Shown here: positions 1 through 9,370 of the stretch, piece by piece
How positions within the stretch are numbered: the stretch's first letter is position 1
How the letters are laid out: every line of letters starts with the position of its first letter
Assembly: GCF_000300855.1 (NCBI RefSeq)
Contig: NZ_ALJF01000006.1
Coordinates: 62,001-126,000, forward strand
Direction: 5' to 3'
Source of the DNA: Agrobacterium albertimagni AOL15
GTDB lineage: Bacteria; Pseudomonadota; Alphaproteobacteria; Rhizobiales; Rhizobiaceae
DNA length: 64,000 bases
The notes under the pieces: model-generated
The model's input: the letters and a program-made list of their open reading frames with translations, nothing else
Database searches by the model: none
Told to the model about the DNA's origin: nothing
Translations under genes and position numbers: made by a program

Positions 1-495
1 CATGCGCGGATCGACATAGAGCCGCTTTTCCTGGTCAGGGGTGGTAATCGACTTCAGCGGCACAGACAGTTCGTCGGAATACCAGAACTTCTTCGAGGTC
101 CCGAGCGGAACGTAACGGCGATGGCCGAGCTTCTGCGCCACGGCTGATGCAAGCGTCAGACCAAGCGTCGGCAGGCCCACCACGACATCGGGTTCCAGCA
201 AGGCCAATTGTCCGGCAAGATCGTCGGCCAGGGCATCGAGCACAGTAAAACTGGCCTGGTTGACGATCAGCGAAGCAAGCGCATGCCGCCCGTCGGAAAG
301 CGGCCGGATCGGCAAGCGGATCTGTCGTCCGTCGGCAAGCGTCGCCGGATAGAAATTCGAATGCCCGCCTTTGGGATCGAAACTCGCCGGCGGATAAGTC
401 TCCTGCCAGAAATCATGGGGCTGCATGCGGTCGTCCTCGAGTGGAGCCAGCGCCACGGGTGCAAAAGCACTGCCCGGCACAACGAAACGGTTCAA
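1..495 (-). CDS. phosphoribosyltransferase-like protein, 3' end cut by window edge
   Basis: The 165 codons visible here encode the N-terminal part of a phosphoribosyltransferase-like protein; the rest lies off the left edge. The stretch VVVGLPTLGLTLASAVA near residues 109-125 resembles the nucleotide/PRPP-binding strand-loop of type I phosphoribosyltransferases, and LGTSKKFWYSDEL follows. The start is a TTG at 495, chosen because GGAAAG lies 9 nt upstream; a GTG at 480 is the alternative. The gene diverges from the M20 amidohydrolase gene, with 120 nt between them. With adenine deaminase and nucleoside hydrolase nearby, a purine-base salvage role is likely. That role is inferred from context; the family call rests on the visible motif. 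Confidence 0.6.
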   Translation of the reverse strand, partial: MNRFVVPGSAFAPVALAPLEDDRMQPHDFWQETYPPASFDPKGGHSNFYPATLADGRQIRLPIRPLSDGRHALASLIVNQASFTVLDALADDLAGQLALLEPDVVVGLPTLGLTLASAVAQKLGHRRYVPLGTSKKFWYSDELSVPLKSITTPDQEKRLYVDPRM

Positions 496-615
496 ATTGC
501 TCAACTTTCCATCTATACCAATGGCACCACAAATGTAACCTTCTCATGCGCCTGGATGAGCCGGCACACCCACATCCCGCGCTTCTTTCCCAGGTTTCCA
601 AGGCACCCAGGACCC

Positions 616-1788
616 ATGCAGATCAACCCAGACATCGCCGCTGACCTCAGCATCCTGACGGCACTTCGCCGCGATCTGCATCAATATCCGGAGCTCGGCT
701 TCGAGGAGATCCGCACCAGCGCAATCGTCGCCAAACTGCTGGAAGAGGCAGGCTTGCAAGTCACGCTTGGCCTCGGGGGCACCGGGGTCGTCGGCACATT
801 GCAGGTGGGCAACGGGACACGGGTGGTCGGCCTGCGCGCCGACATGGACGCGCTGGCGATGCCGGAAAAGGCCGACCGACCCTACAAATCGAAGATAGAC
901 GGCAAGATGCATGCGTGCGGCCATGACGGACACACAACGCTGCTTGTTGGCGCTGCGCGCCATCTGGCCCGGACCCGCAACTTCTCCGGCACGGTGCATT
1001 TCATCTTCCAGCCTGCGGAAGAAGGGCGCGGCGGCGCCCGCCGCATGGTCGAGGATGGGCTATTCGAGAAGTTTCCCTGCGATGCGGTCTATGGCCTGCA
1101 CAATATGCCAGGCCTCTACCCAGACGAGATCGCCGTGGTCGAAGGCCCGCAACTGGCCTCTTCCGACAGCTGGCGCATCACGTTCCGTGGCACCGGCACC
1201 CACGGTGCCAAGCCACATCTCGGCAAGGACCCGATAACCGCTGCCGGCACATTCCTATCCTCGCTACAGACCATCGTCGGCCGTGTGATCGATCCGTTGC
1301 AGCCAGCAGTCGTCAGCGCCTGTTCGGTACAGGCCGGCAATCCGGAAGCGCTCAATGTCATTCCCGACACCGTGGAGATAGGCGGCACAGCGCGCGCCTA
1401 TTCAGCAGATGTGCGCGACCAGCTCGAGGCCGAGATTGGCCGTTTGGCCAAAGGTACGGCCGCCATGTTCGGCATTGCGGTCGACTATAGTTTCCAGCGC
1501 CGCATTCCACCCGTCATCAACCACGCCGATGCCACGAGACGCGCGCTTAAAGCGGCCCGCTCCGTCTTTGGCGACAAGGTCCGCACCGCCTTCCCCCCAT
1601 CAACCGCGGGCGACGATTTCGCCTACTTCGCCGGCAAGGCCCCAGGCTGCTACGTTTGGCTGGGAAATGGACCGGCCATGGACGGCGCGCTGCATCACAA
1701 CAGCGCCTATGATTTCAACGATGAGGCACTCGGTCCGGGCGTCAGCTTCTGGAGCACGCTCGTCGAACAGGAACTGGAGCGCACCTAA
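616..1788 (+). CDS. M20 family amidohydrolase (hippurate hydrolase/aminoacylase type)
   Basis: A 390-residue cytoplasmic metallohydrolase of the M20D (HipO/IAA-amidohydrolase) family that cleaves N-acyl amino acids or similar amides. All family metal and catalytic motifs are present: RADMDAL at 74-80, HACGHDGHT at 99-107, QPAEEG at 132-137 and GLHN at 160-163, with LHHNSAYDF near the C-terminus. The open frame continues upstream to 208, but the ATG at 616 gives the normal family start, just before the conserved LRRDLHQYPELGFEE segment. The upstream codons are not family-like and overlap the divergent gene. It is convergent with the adenine deaminase gene, 18 nt away. The substrate cannot be read from the sequence. 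Confidence 0.85.
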   Translation: MQINPDIAADLSILTALRRDLHQYPELGFEEIRTSAIVAKLLEEAGLQVTLGLGGTGVVGTLQVGNGTRVVGLRADMDALAMPEKADRPYKSKIDGKMHACGHDGHTTLLVGAARHLARTRNFSGTVHFIFQPAEEGRGGARRMVEDGLFEKFPCDAVYGLHNMPGLYPDEIAVVEGPQLASSDSWRITFRGTGTHGAKPHLGKDPITAAGTFLSSLQTIVGRVIDPLQPAVVSACSVQAGNPEALNVIPDTVEIGGTARAYSADVRDQLEAEIGRLAKGTAAMFGIAVDYSFQRRIPPVINHADATRRALKAARSVFGDKVRTAFPPSTAGDDFAYFAGKAPGCYVWLGNGPAMDGALHHNSAYDFNDEALGPGVSFWSTLVEQELERT

Positions 1789-1806
1789 GCCGTGTCGTCG
1801 ACCTCT

Positions 1807-3594
1807 TCAAGCGTCCGGGAGGACCGGGGTTTCCAATAGCCTGCCCGTACCGACATCGGCGATACCGCGGTCGGTCTGGTGCGGCCCCGCATTGCAGGCA
1901 AGCGTTGCCCCGAAACAGGCCTTGAACACCAGATAAGGTGGCTGCCAGTCGACGATCTCATCCATTGCCGATCGGAGTAGAGAAAAATCGCGCGCAACTT
2001 GCTGCAGCGGAACATCCGAGACGAGACCTGACAGAGGCAGCGGCAGGAGTGCCGCGATCCGCCGCTGAGAGACCACCGCCATGCCGCCGCCGGATGCAAT
2101 AACCGCATTGGCAGCCATTGCCATATCCTCGGGATCGCTGCCGAACACGGTCAGGTTATGGCTGTCATGGGAAACCGTGGTGGCGAAAGCACCGCGCCAT
2201 TCACCCCAGTTTTCGAGAAATCCGACCCGCGGTCGGCTGTCACTGCGGCCGTGGCGATGGGCAACCGCTATGAGCGTCGTCCCTTCCGGGGGCACGACAA
2301 AGCCATTCTCCACCCTCGCCTGCCGCTCACCCCATTCGGTAAACCTTGGTCGATTGATGGTGGCAACCCGCACGCTCTGCCCCTTGGCTGCAACCCGAAA
2401 GTCATCGGAGGTCAGAGGCTCGATTTTCATAGACCGGGTGAGCGCGGAAGGATCGACAGAGGTCAGCTTTGCAAGCAGTTCCCCGTTGCGGGCAACGAGC
2501 ACTCCATTGGAAAAGACAAGCCGAGCCTTCAGATCTGTCAGGTCATCGAAGACGACGATGTCGGCTCTGCGCCCTGCCGCAATGAGACCGAGATCGGATC
2601 GGCCAAGCCGTTGCGCCGCATTCAGCGTTGCCGCCCGCAATGCCCAGTCGGGCTTTAACCCGTAACGGACCAGACGGCGCACCACATCATCGAGCCCGCC
2701 GCCCTCATATAGATCGTCAGGGAAGACATCGTCGGTACACAGCGTCACTGTTTGTGGCAAATGGCCGAGCCGGTTGAGCGCCTCGACGAAGTCCGGCAGA
2801 AGATGGTCATGTGAGCCACGCAATTCGATCGCCAGACCGGCCCTGAGCTTCTCCATCAAGTCATCGCCGGACACGAGCTCGTGGTCTGAACTGACGCCTG
2901 CCGTCATGAAGGCAGCGAGATCGCCATCCTTCAGGCCACGCGCATGACCGCAGATCAGCTTGCCCGAGGCAAGGCCTGCCTGGACAATTGCGCTCATGCG
3001 CGGATCGCGGTCGATCACGCCGCGCATGTTCATCACCTCAGCCACACCGCCGACCTCGGGCCATCTCAAGAGATCCGCGATGACTGCGGCGTCGAAATCC
3101 GCACCGTTCAGTTCAAGATCAGGCGCTGAGGGCACGCAGGAAGGCGCAAGCAGGATCATCCTGAGCGGCAGCGGGCGCGCAGCTTCCGCTGCATAGCGGA
3201 CACCGGGTACCCCATGCACATTGCCAAATTCATGCGGGTCCCAAACGATGGTCGTCACGCCGCGCGGCAGAACGGCGCCCGCGTAAGTCGCAGGCGTCAC
3301 CATCGAGCTTTCGATATGCATATGCGTATCGATCAGTCCGGGGGACAGATAGCCACCTTGGGCGTCGAAGACCTCACCGGCGTCTTCGCGACGACCGGTT
3401 GCATGAACGCTGGCAATCAGTGGCCCGACCAGGCCGATATCGGCCTGGCGACGCTCGCCTGTGACCATGTCGATGAGCGTGCCATTGATAATCAGTCGAT
3501 CAAAGGCTGCATCTCCCCGAGCGGCCGCCACGGCGCGCGCGCGCAGGTCGCCATCGTTCAGATCCGTTGGTTCTGCCCCGCTTTGTAACGTCAC
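1807..3594 (-). CDS. ade: adenine deaminase
   Basis: A 595-residue amidohydrolase that converts adenine to hypoxanthine and ammonia. The N-terminal metal motif DTHMHIESSM is at about 89-98, followed by ICGHARGL, SSDHELVSGDD, a TDDVFPDDLY segment and the C-terminal adenine-deaminase domain with VVPPEGT and SHDSHNLTVFG. The open frame extends to 3654, but the GTG at 3594 overlaps the stop of the nucleoside hydrolase gene as GTGA, a translational coupling, so it is taken as the start. It is the last gene of the LacI-headed operon. A nucleoside hydrolase followed by adenine deaminase gives adenosine to adenine to hypoxanthine, so the operon probably harvests purine nucleosides. Confidence 0.9.
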   Translation of the reverse strand: MTLQSGAEPTDLNDGDLRARAVAAARGDAAFDRLIINGTLIDMVTGERRQADIGLVGPLIASVHATGRREDAGEVFDAQGGYLSPGLIDTHMHIESSMVTPATYAGAVLPRGVTTIVWDPHEFGNVHGVPGVRYAAEAARPLPLRMILLAPSCVPSAPDLELNGADFDAAVIADLLRWPEVGGVAEVMNMRGVIDRDPRMSAIVQAGLASGKLICGHARGLKDGDLAAFMTAGVSSDHELVSGDDLMEKLRAGLAIELRGSHDHLLPDFVEALNRLGHLPQTVTLCTDDVFPDDLYEGGGLDDVVRRLVRYGLKPDWALRAATLNAAQRLGRSDLGLIAAGRRADIVVFDDLTDLKARLVFSNGVLVARNGELLAKLTSVDPSALTRSMKIEPLTSDDFRVAAKGQSVRVATINRPRFTEWGERQARVENGFVVPPEGTTLIAVAHRHGRSDSRPRVGFLENWGEWRGAFATTVSHDSHNLTVFGSDPEDMAMAANAVIASGGGMAVVSQRRIAALLPLPLSGLVSDVPLQQVARDFSLLRSAMDEIVDWQPPYLVFKACFGATLACNAGPHQTDRGIADVGTGRLLETPVLPDA

Positions 3595-4514
3595 TTGGCC
3601 GCCTCCCAATGCAGAGCAGAAGCCACGATCGCCTTGATCGCAGCGGCATCGCAATCAGCCACGAATTCCGCGTTGAAGACGGCATGCGACGATCGCGTCT
3701 CGACGATGGTTCGTCCCCGGGTCAGACCATTGCCACATTCCATGTCGATCCGAGCCTTCTGCACGGTCACGAGATCGCCGCGAACGAAGGCAGCGGCTGC
3801 GACCGGATCGTAAAGCGCCATGGCCGAACGACCGCGGCTCACCGCGATATCGATGAAGCCTGCCAGCATATCGGCAATGAGCGCCGCGTTCTTTCCGCCT
3901 GCACCGCGGATTGGGGCGACGTCATCGGGGGTCGCCACCACCTTTCTGCAGAGATCGAGATCGACCATTCGCAGCGGCAGACCATGCGCCAGAATGATGG
4001 CCACCGCCTCGGGATCGGCCAGCGCATTGAACTCCGCCGATGCCGTGTGGTTGCCCCATGTCAGCCCGCCCCCCATCCAGGTCAGATCATCGATCCGTGC
4101 AGCGAGGTCCGGACGTGCGAGAGCCAGCGCCGCAAGATTGGTCAAGGGCCCGAGCGCCAGGATGCGGCGCGGCGCAGCGGCTTTCTCAAGCCAGGTGCAG
4201 AGGGCGGAAAATGCATCGCCGCCGGGCAGTTCATCGCCTTCGGGCAGCGTCAGACCAGTCGTCGGGATGCCGCTTTCACCGAGGATTTTCTCAGCCGTCT
4301 CCAAGGAGCCAATCACCGGCCTCTCCCGCCCGCAATAGATCGGAAATCGCCAATCAAAGGCCTTTCTTGCGCCAGCGGCGTTGCGTTTGACCTGGTTGAG
4401 CGGGGTATTGCCGAACACCAGCGAGACACCGTCTATCTCAAGGCCCTGATCCAAGACGACCAGGATAGCCGCAATGTCATCGAAACCCATATCCGTATCG
4501 ATCCAGATCCCCAT
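3591..4514 (-). CDS. inosine/uridine-preferring nucleoside hydrolase family protein
   Basis: A 307-residue nucleoside N-ribohydrolase that splits nucleosides into base and ribose. The calcium-binding N-terminal motif is DTDMGFDD (residues 6-13), with Met where the family usually has Pro. The family motifs ILALGPLTNLA (about 119-129), GGG and EFNALADPEA follow, and the C-terminal LYDPVAAA segment carries the other metal-site Asp. It begins 6 nt after the ABC ATPase gene and overlaps adenine deaminase by 4 nt, so it belongs to the same transcript. The substrate is most likely a purine nucleoside, judging from the adjacent adenine deaminase. Confidence 0.88.
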   Translation of the reverse strand: MGIWIDTDMGFDDIAAILVVLDQGLEIDGVSLVFGNTPLNQVKRNAAGARKAFDWRFPIYCGRERPVIGSLETAEKILGESGIPTTGLTLPEGDELPGGDAFSALCTWLEKAAAPRRILALGPLTNLAALALARPDLAARIDDLTWMGGGLTWGNHTASAEFNALADPEAVAIILAHGLPLRMVDLDLCRKVVATPDDVAPIRGAGGKNAALIADMLAGFIDIAVSRGRSAMALYDPVAAAAFVRGDLVTVQKARIDMECGNGLTRGRTIVETRSSHAVFNAEFVADCDAAAIKAIVASALHWEAAK

Positions 4515-4520
4515 ACGCGG

Positions 4521-5546
4521 TTACCCGAACCTTTGAAGGGGAGCGGCGTCGGCAACCGGCAAATCAAAAGCGATTTCGGCGCCAAGTCCATGTGCCGGCA
4601 AAGCCGCGTCAACCTCTGCCTTGATCACGCCGAGGCGCGACTCCAGCACATATTCACGCGTGCCTCCGGCGAAGGAAACGCCGCGCACGACACCCGTCAG
4701 CGGACCTGAGCCCATGGTGACCGCGCGTGGACGCCAGGCCAATCCCTCAGCCACGGGAAGTTCGTCACGAAGGCTGATATCGCCGCCAGACGTGACAAGC
4801 TTGCCGTCACGAACGGCAAAGATGTTTTCAAAGCCGACGAAATCGGCAACGAAGCTCGAGACAGGATGGTTGTAGATTTCCTGAGGCGTCCCGATCTGCT
4901 CGATCGCTCCGCCCTTCATCACCACAATCCTGTCCGCCAGCGCCAAGGCCTCGACCTGGTCATGGGTCACAAAGATCATGGTCACGCCGCTCTCCTTCTG
5001 CACACGCTGCAATTCGGTGCGCATCTCCAGGCGCAGGCGCGCATCGAGATTGGACAATGGTTCGTCAAGCAGCAGCACCTTCGGCTCCATGACCATGGAG
5101 CGGGCGAGCGCCACACGCTGCTGCTGGCCGCCGGACAATTCGGGGGTCTTGCGGCTGGCAAAGGCAGACAGGCCGACGGACTTCAGACCGGCCGAGACTT
5201 TCGCGTCCAGTTCGGCACCGCGCATACCCTTCAGCTTGAGACCGAATGCAACATTGTCGAATACCGAGAGGTGCGGAAACAGCGCATAGGATTGGAAAAC
5301 AAGGCCAACCGCGCGCTTGTTGGCCGATACCCGTGTAATATCCGAGCCATCAAGTCGGATCCTGCCGCTGACTGGATTCATCAACCCGGCGATCGAGCGC
5401 ATGGTCGTGGTTTTACCGCAGCCGGAAGGACCAAGGAGAGCGAGCAGCTCGCCCTTGCGGACTTCAAGATCGAGGTCCTTGACGGCGATCGTCTTCCCGT
5501 AGGCGAGAGACAGCTTGTCGAGTGTCAGAAAGGATGCGTCAGACAT
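4521..5546 (-). CDS. ABC transporter ATP-binding protein, PotA/FbpC type
   Basis: A 341-residue ATPase subunit of an importer. It carries Walker A GPSGCGKT, the Q-loop in GLVFQSYALFPHLSVFDN, the signature [12 protein letters not shown] and Walker B VLLLDEPLSNLD, followed by a C-terminal TOBE-like regulatory region. The open frame starts at 5579, but the ATG at 5546 matches the usual N-terminus and overlaps the stop of the upstream permease gene by 8 nt. It energises the two permeases encoded just upstream. Family resemblance is to polyamine/iron-type importers; the genetic context suggests that a purine nucleoside or base is carried. Confidence 0.88.
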   Translation of the reverse strand: MSDASFLTLDKLSLAYGKTIAVKDLDLEVRKGELLALLGPSGCGKTTTMRSIAGLMNPVSGRIRLDGSDITRVSANKRAVGLVFQSYALFPHLSVFDNVAFGLKLKGMRGAELDAKVSAGLKSVGLSAFASRKTPELSGGQQQRVALARSMVMEPKVLLLDEPLSNLDARLRLEMRTELQRVQKESGVTMIFVTHDQVEALALADRIVVMKGGAIEQIGTPQEIYNHPVSSFVADFVGFENIFAVRDGKLVTSGGDISLRDELPVAEGLAWRPRAVTMGSGPLTGVVRGVSFAGGTREYVLESRLGVIKAEVDAALPAHGLGAEIAFDLPVADAAPLQRFG

Positions 5547-6318
5547 AGCGGGAGAACCCCAGAAAACGTTCGGCGGCAAAAACGATGCCGATTGACAGGA
5601 AGGCGAGCAGTGAAGAAAGCGCCGCGATCGACGGATCGAAGACGATCTCCATGTATCCGATCATGTCGATCGGCAGGGTGCGAACGCCAGGCCCCGACAG
5701 GAACAGCGAAACCGGAACCTGATTGAAGCTGGTGACGAAACCGAGAATGAAGGCGGACAGTATCCCTCCGCGGATGTTTGGCAAGACGACACGCATGAAG
5801 GCCCCGAGCCGTGATGAGCCGAGCAGAACCGCTGCTTCCTCGATATCGGAGCGCAAATTGTTGAGGCTGGCCGAGACGACCCGCACTGCATAGGGGAGAA
5901 CCAGTGCGGTATGGGCGAGGAAGAGTGCGAGCGTGATCGACACACCGATTGGAACAACGAAATAGCGCAGCAATGCCAGGCCGACGATAATGCCAGGCAC
6001 GATGATCGGTGCCGAGACAATCGTGCGGACGGTCTCAGAGAACGGCAGCCTGTAACGCGACATGGCATAGGAGGCTGGGATCCCCAGCATCAGGGCTACG
6101 AACGTGCCGCCGATCGCCAGGAACATCGACATCAGGAAGCTCTGCCGGAAGCTTTCGATGGTGAACACCTTGACGATCCACTTGAAGGAAAATCCCTGTG
6201 GCGGGAAAGCAAGCGTGTCCCCGGCAGAAAACGATGCGGCGACAATGATCAGGAATGGCCCGATCAGGAAAAGCAGCACGAGCGCCAGTGTGAGCGGCGC
6301 AAACAGTCTCTGGATCAT
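5539..6318 (-). CDS. ABC transporter permease, PotC type
   Basis: A 259-residue inner-membrane permease with about six hydrophobic segments, the first at about 8-32. The EAA-type cytoplasmic loop that contacts the ATPase is readable as EEAAVLLGSSRLGAFMRVVLPNIRGG. It overlaps the preceding permease gene by 4 nt (ATGA), indicating translational coupling and a heterodimeric channel. Final residues are RFLGFSRYV. The substrate is inferred only from the neighbouring purine genes. Confidence 0.88.
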   Translation of the reverse strand: MIQRLFAPLTLALVLLFLIGPFLIIVAASFSAGDTLAFPPQGFSFKWIVKVFTIESFRQSFLMSMFLAIGGTFVALMLGIPASYAMSRYRLPFSETVRTIVSAPIIVPGIIVGLALLRYFVVPIGVSITLALFLAHTALVLPYAVRVVSASLNNLRSDIEEAAVLLGSSRLGAFMRVVLPNIRGGILSAFILGFVTSFNQVPVSLFLSGPGVRTLPIDMIGYMEIVFDPSIAALSSLLAFLSIGIVFAAERFLGFSRYV

Positions 6319-7142
6319 GTCTTGCTCCTTGCCGTTGCGATGCGCTTCAAAAGGATGTTCGCGGCAAAGCTCATGACGATCAGAATGAAAGCGATGACGC
6401 TTGCGGCAACGAAATTGTTGGCGACAGTCACCTGCTGATAGAGCAAGGTCTCCAGCATCAGCACCTTGGAGCCGCCCAGAATGGCCGGCGTGATATAGGC
6501 GGTCATCGAACCGGTGAAGACGAGCGTTCCGCCGACCACCAGGCCCTCCCGGGTCAGCGGCAGAATGATCTTCCAGAACACCTGGAACCAGTTTGCGCCG
6601 AGCACCCGAGCTGCTGGCACGGTATCCCGCGGCAAATTCTCAAGCGCACTGACCAGCGAGATGATCATCAGCGGCAGGAAAAGCTGCAGCAGGCCGATGA
6701 AAACGGCGGTTTCGGTGAACAGGATCCGGAACGGTTCGTCACTCAAACCGACAGCCATCAATGCCTGATTTACGATTCCAGTGCGCCCGAGAATAACGAT
6801 CCAGGCGTAGGTGCGGGCAACAGGCGAAATCATGAGCGGCAGGACGACCAGACCGATCATCCGACCCTTGGCGCCGGGCGGCAGGCTGACAATGGCATAG
6901 GCTGCCGCGTAACCGATGACCGCGGCAACCGCGGTCACCGTGACGCCGAGCCGAAGCGTGCGCAGAAATACGGTCTGGTTGAGAGGCTGGGAGAAGAAAT
7001 CCCCATAGGCCGACAGCGTCCAGCCATCGGCCGAGCGAAAGCCTTCAGACAGCAAAAGAATGACAGGCACGAGGAAGACCACGGCCGCAAATATTGCTGC
7101 CGGCAGGGCTAGCGCCAGAGCTTCCGCCCGGTTGTTGAACAT
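6315..7142 (-). CDS. ABC transporter permease, PotB type
   Basis: A 275-residue inner-membrane permease, partner of the PotC-type subunit. The start is taken at the ATG at 7142 (MFNNRAEALAL) rather than the frame opening at 7277, because the extra 45 residues are polar, non-family sequence that overlaps the binding-protein gene. Membrane segments begin at about 14-36, and the EAA-like loop reads VPAARVLGANWFQVFWKIILP. A 110-nt gap containing a strong hairpin separates it from the binding-protein gene, which fits the higher dose of binding protein usual in such operons. Confidence 0.87.
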   Translation of the reverse strand: MFNNRAEALALALPAAIFAAVVFLVPVILLLSEGFRSADGWTLSAYGDFFSQPLNQTVFLRTLRLGVTVTAVAAVIGYAAAYAIVSLPPGAKGRMIGLVVLPLMISPVARTYAWIVILGRTGIVNQALMAVGLSDEPFRILFTETAVFIGLLQLFLPLMIISLVSALENLPRDTVPAARVLGANWFQVFWKIILPLTREGLVVGGTLVFTGSMTAYITPAILGGSKVLMLETLLYQQVTVANNFVAASVIAFILIVMSFAANILLKRIATARSKT

Positions 7143-7181
7143 GGCAATTCGCCCTTCATAGAGGTGGCCAAAGTCACAGTC

Positions 7182-7220
7182 GGGGCGCGGCTTCGAGCTG
7201 ATGGCCGATCGCCGCGCCCC
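7182..7220 (-). promoter_or_regulatory. intercistronic hairpin after the binding-protein gene
   Basis: Two perfect 9-bp GC arms (GGGGCGCGG and CCGCGCCCC) enclose a 21-nt loop in the gap between the solute-binding-protein and permease genes. No U-tract follows on the minus strand, so it looks more like an mRNA 3'-end protector or partial attenuator than a full terminator. Its position fits uneven expression of binding protein and permease. Confidence 0.5.
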
Positions 7221-7252
7221 TTTGCCTTGGGAGGCATTCGTGTGATCGATGC

Positions 7253-8275
7253 TTACTGCCCGACCTTGGCGTTCCATTCGGACAGCCAGGCATCGCGGTT
7301 GTCGAGCGCGTCGGCGGAAGGGATCAGCTTGAGGCTCTTGGCAGTCTCCTCACCATAGGTCAGATTGTTGGCGACCTCATCGGAAACCTTGACCTCCCGG
7401 TTTGCCGGGCTGTCGACCAGCTTTTCGGCAAGCTTGGTCTGGACTTCGGTCGAAAGCCAGAAATCCATGAACTCGAGTGCCAGATCCTGATTCTTCGACC
7501 CTTTGGTGACGACCATGACATTCATGCCGCCAGTCTGGCCTTCCTTCGGCGACGCCCAGCCAAGCGGCAGGTCGAGCTTGGTGAACGGCGCCCACGAGAA
7601 ACGACCGATCGGTGCCGCCCAGATTTCTTCCTGCTGCATCAGCTGCACGAGCTGCGATGACTTCACATAGAAAGTCACGATCTCGTCCTTCTGCGCGCCG
7701 ACGGCTTCGATGGCTCCCTTGAGATCCGGGGTATCCTTGCCCAGCGCCTGGCCAAGCATGTAAAGAGCCGGCGGCCCCTGGTTGGTCGTCACGTTCGGAA
7801 ACGCGACATGGCCAACATATTCGGGCTTCAGCAGGTCAGCCCAGGACTCGATCGTCATCTTGTCGGTCCGATAGACGATCGACGTCGCATAGAACGTGTA
7901 ACCAACGCTCATACCATCGCCATTCGGATCCTTGGCGATGTCGTAGAGCTTGTCGAAATTGCTGAGCTTGGAGGTGTCGATTTTTTCGATCAGATCACCC
8001 CGTGAAGCCATGAGCGCGTCGGCCATGGAAACGACGGCCATATCGACAACCGGATTTGCCTTGTTCGCCTCGATCTTGGCCAGTCGTTCGACACTGTTTC
8101 CGGTCTCGACGACAAGTTTGCAGCCGCATTTGGCTTCGAAGGGATCATAGACGATCTCCTTGAGTTCGTCCTGCGCAAAGGCATAGACGGAGATCGTCAG
8201 GGTCTTTTCCTGAGCTTGCGCTGCCCCCATCGTCAACATCAGCGCGGTGGCCGAGGCCAGTAGTGTCTTGGTCAT
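7253..8275 (-). CDS. ABC transporter periplasmic substrate-binding protein, PotD-like
   Basis: A 340-residue secreted binding protein. The N-terminus MTKTLLASATALMLTMGAAQA is a signal peptide, with cleavage expected after AQA. The mature part, beginning QEKTLTISVYAFAQDELKE, is a two-lobe extracellular solute-binding domain of the spermidine/putrescine group. The start codon overlaps the LacI stop by 4 nt (ATGA), so regulator and transporter are co-transcribed. The ligand cannot be read from the sequence; downstream purine enzymes suggest a nucleoside or a base. Confidence 0.85.
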   Translation of the reverse strand: MTKTLLASATALMLTMGAAQAQEKTLTISVYAFAQDELKEIVYDPFEAKCGCKLVVETGNSVERLAKIEANKANPVVDMAVVSMADALMASRGDLIEKIDTSKLSNFDKLYDIAKDPNGDGMSVGYTFYATSIVYRTDKMTIESWADLLKPEYVGHVAFPNVTTNQGPPALYMLGQALGKDTPDLKGAIEAVGAQKDEIVTFYVKSSQLVQLMQQEEIWAAPIGRFSWAPFTKLDLPLGWASPKEGQTGGMNVMVVTKGSKNQDLALEFMDFWLSTEVQTKLAEKLVDSPANREVKVSDEVANNLTYGEETAKSLKLIPSADALDNRDAWLSEWNAKVGQ

Positions 8276-9354
8276 GTGCGTTCTCCTTTTATCGATTTTA
8301 TTGGTTCATCACGGAAAGAGGGGCATGGGGCTCCCGAGGTCTGACGGACGATCAACGTCATTGGAACGCTGCTTCGCTCGGCGGCAACAGCAGTGCTCGT
8401 CGCCATCCTCGGAATGTCATCGCTATTGACGGCATCCGCTTCGATCACCCGCACAAGAGCGGCAATGGCGATCTCGGCGATGGCGGCCATGTTCATGCGC
8501 ACGGTGGTGAGGCTCGGCGTAACCACCGAGGACCAGACGAGATCGTCAAAGCCGGTCACGCTGACATCCGCCGGGACGGAGAGACCGGCACTCTGCAGTT
8601 CGGTCAGAACCCGCAGCGCGATCAGATCGGACACGGCGGCAAAGGCGGTGAAACCTTCCTCGACCTTCGCCTGCAAACCGAGCAGAGCTCCGCGGCCATG
8701 ACGTTCTTCATGCGCCTCGATCCATAAGACACCCGCCTGGCCACCGGCAGGCAGAGCCGATTTCATCCCCCCGATACGGTCGCCCTGTACATTGGACGCA
8801 GGGTTGTTTCCGATCAGCAGAAGCTTGCGATGCCCCAGCGATACAAGATGCTCGGCCACAGCCTGCCCGCCCTGCCAATGGTCGGCGGAAACTGTATTGC
8901 CGGGGGTCGAGGGGCTGTCGATGACAGCGACAGGGCAGCCGATATCGGCAATCCGGGTCCCAAGCCGAGGTACAATGACGATTCCGTCGACGCCGCGCTC
9001 GATGAGGCGATTGATCGCCTCTGTCTGCATCGAGACGCTACCGCGGGAATCCGCGATCAGCACACCGTAACCGGCACTGCTCGCGGCAAATTCTATCGCC
9101 TGGGCAATCTGCGGAAACAGCGGGTTGGCAATGTCGGGCAGAACAAGCCCCAAAACGCCGCTGCGCCCGGTACGCAAAGCCCGCCCAATATGGCTCGGCG
9201 TATAGCCCAACTCGGCAGCCTTGGCCCTGACACTCTCGATCAATTCCGCCGACACGCGTCCCTTGCCCGTGAGTGCATTGGATACGGTGGCGACAGAAAC
9301 GCCAAGCGCTTTCGCGATATTGCCGAGATTTGCACCTGATCGTTGGCCTGCCAC
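8272..9354 (-). CDS. LacI family transcriptional regulator of the purine operon
   Basis: A 360-residue repressor-type protein. The N-terminal HTH at about 9-30 (IAKALGVSVATVSNALTGKG) is canonical LacI, and the hinge-helix region GYTPSHIGRALRTGRSG is followed by a periplasmic-binding-like effector domain (LGLVLPDIANPLFPQIAQAIE onward). It is the first gene of the operon and overlaps the transporter binding-protein gene by 4 nt. A perfect inverted repeat 17 bp upstream of its start is a likely operator, so it probably represses its own operon until a ligand, plausibly a purine or nucleoside, is bound. Confidence 0.88.
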   Translation of the reverse strand: MAGQRSGANLGNIAKALGVSVATVSNALTGKGRVSAELIESVRAKAAELGYTPSHIGRALRTGRSGVLGLVLPDIANPLFPQIAQAIEFAASSAGYGVLIADSRGSVSMQTEAINRLIERGVDGIVIVPRLGTRIADIGCPVAVIDSPSTPGNTVSADHWQGGQAVAEHLVSLGHRKLLLIGNNPASNVQGDRIGGMKSALPAGGQAGVLWIEAHEERHGRGALLGLQAKVEEGFTAFAAVSDLIALRVLTELQSAGLSVPADVSVTGFDDLVWSSVVTPSLTTVRMNMAAIAEIAIAALVRVIEADAVNSDDIPRMATSTAVAAERSSVPMTLIVRQTSGAPCPSFRDEPIKSIKGERT

Positions 9355-9370
9355 TTGCCGTGATCTCGCG

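Noticed and set aside
208-615. The M20 frame is open 408 nt upstream of the chosen start
   Set aside because: The extra residues are not family-like and overlap the divergent phosphoribosyltransferase gene; the normal N-terminus begins at 616.
3567-4709. A 380-codon open frame on the plus strand
   Set aside because: It lies opposite the nucleoside hydrolase gene; the composition is a shadow of its high-GC third positions, and no family motif or ribosome site was seen.
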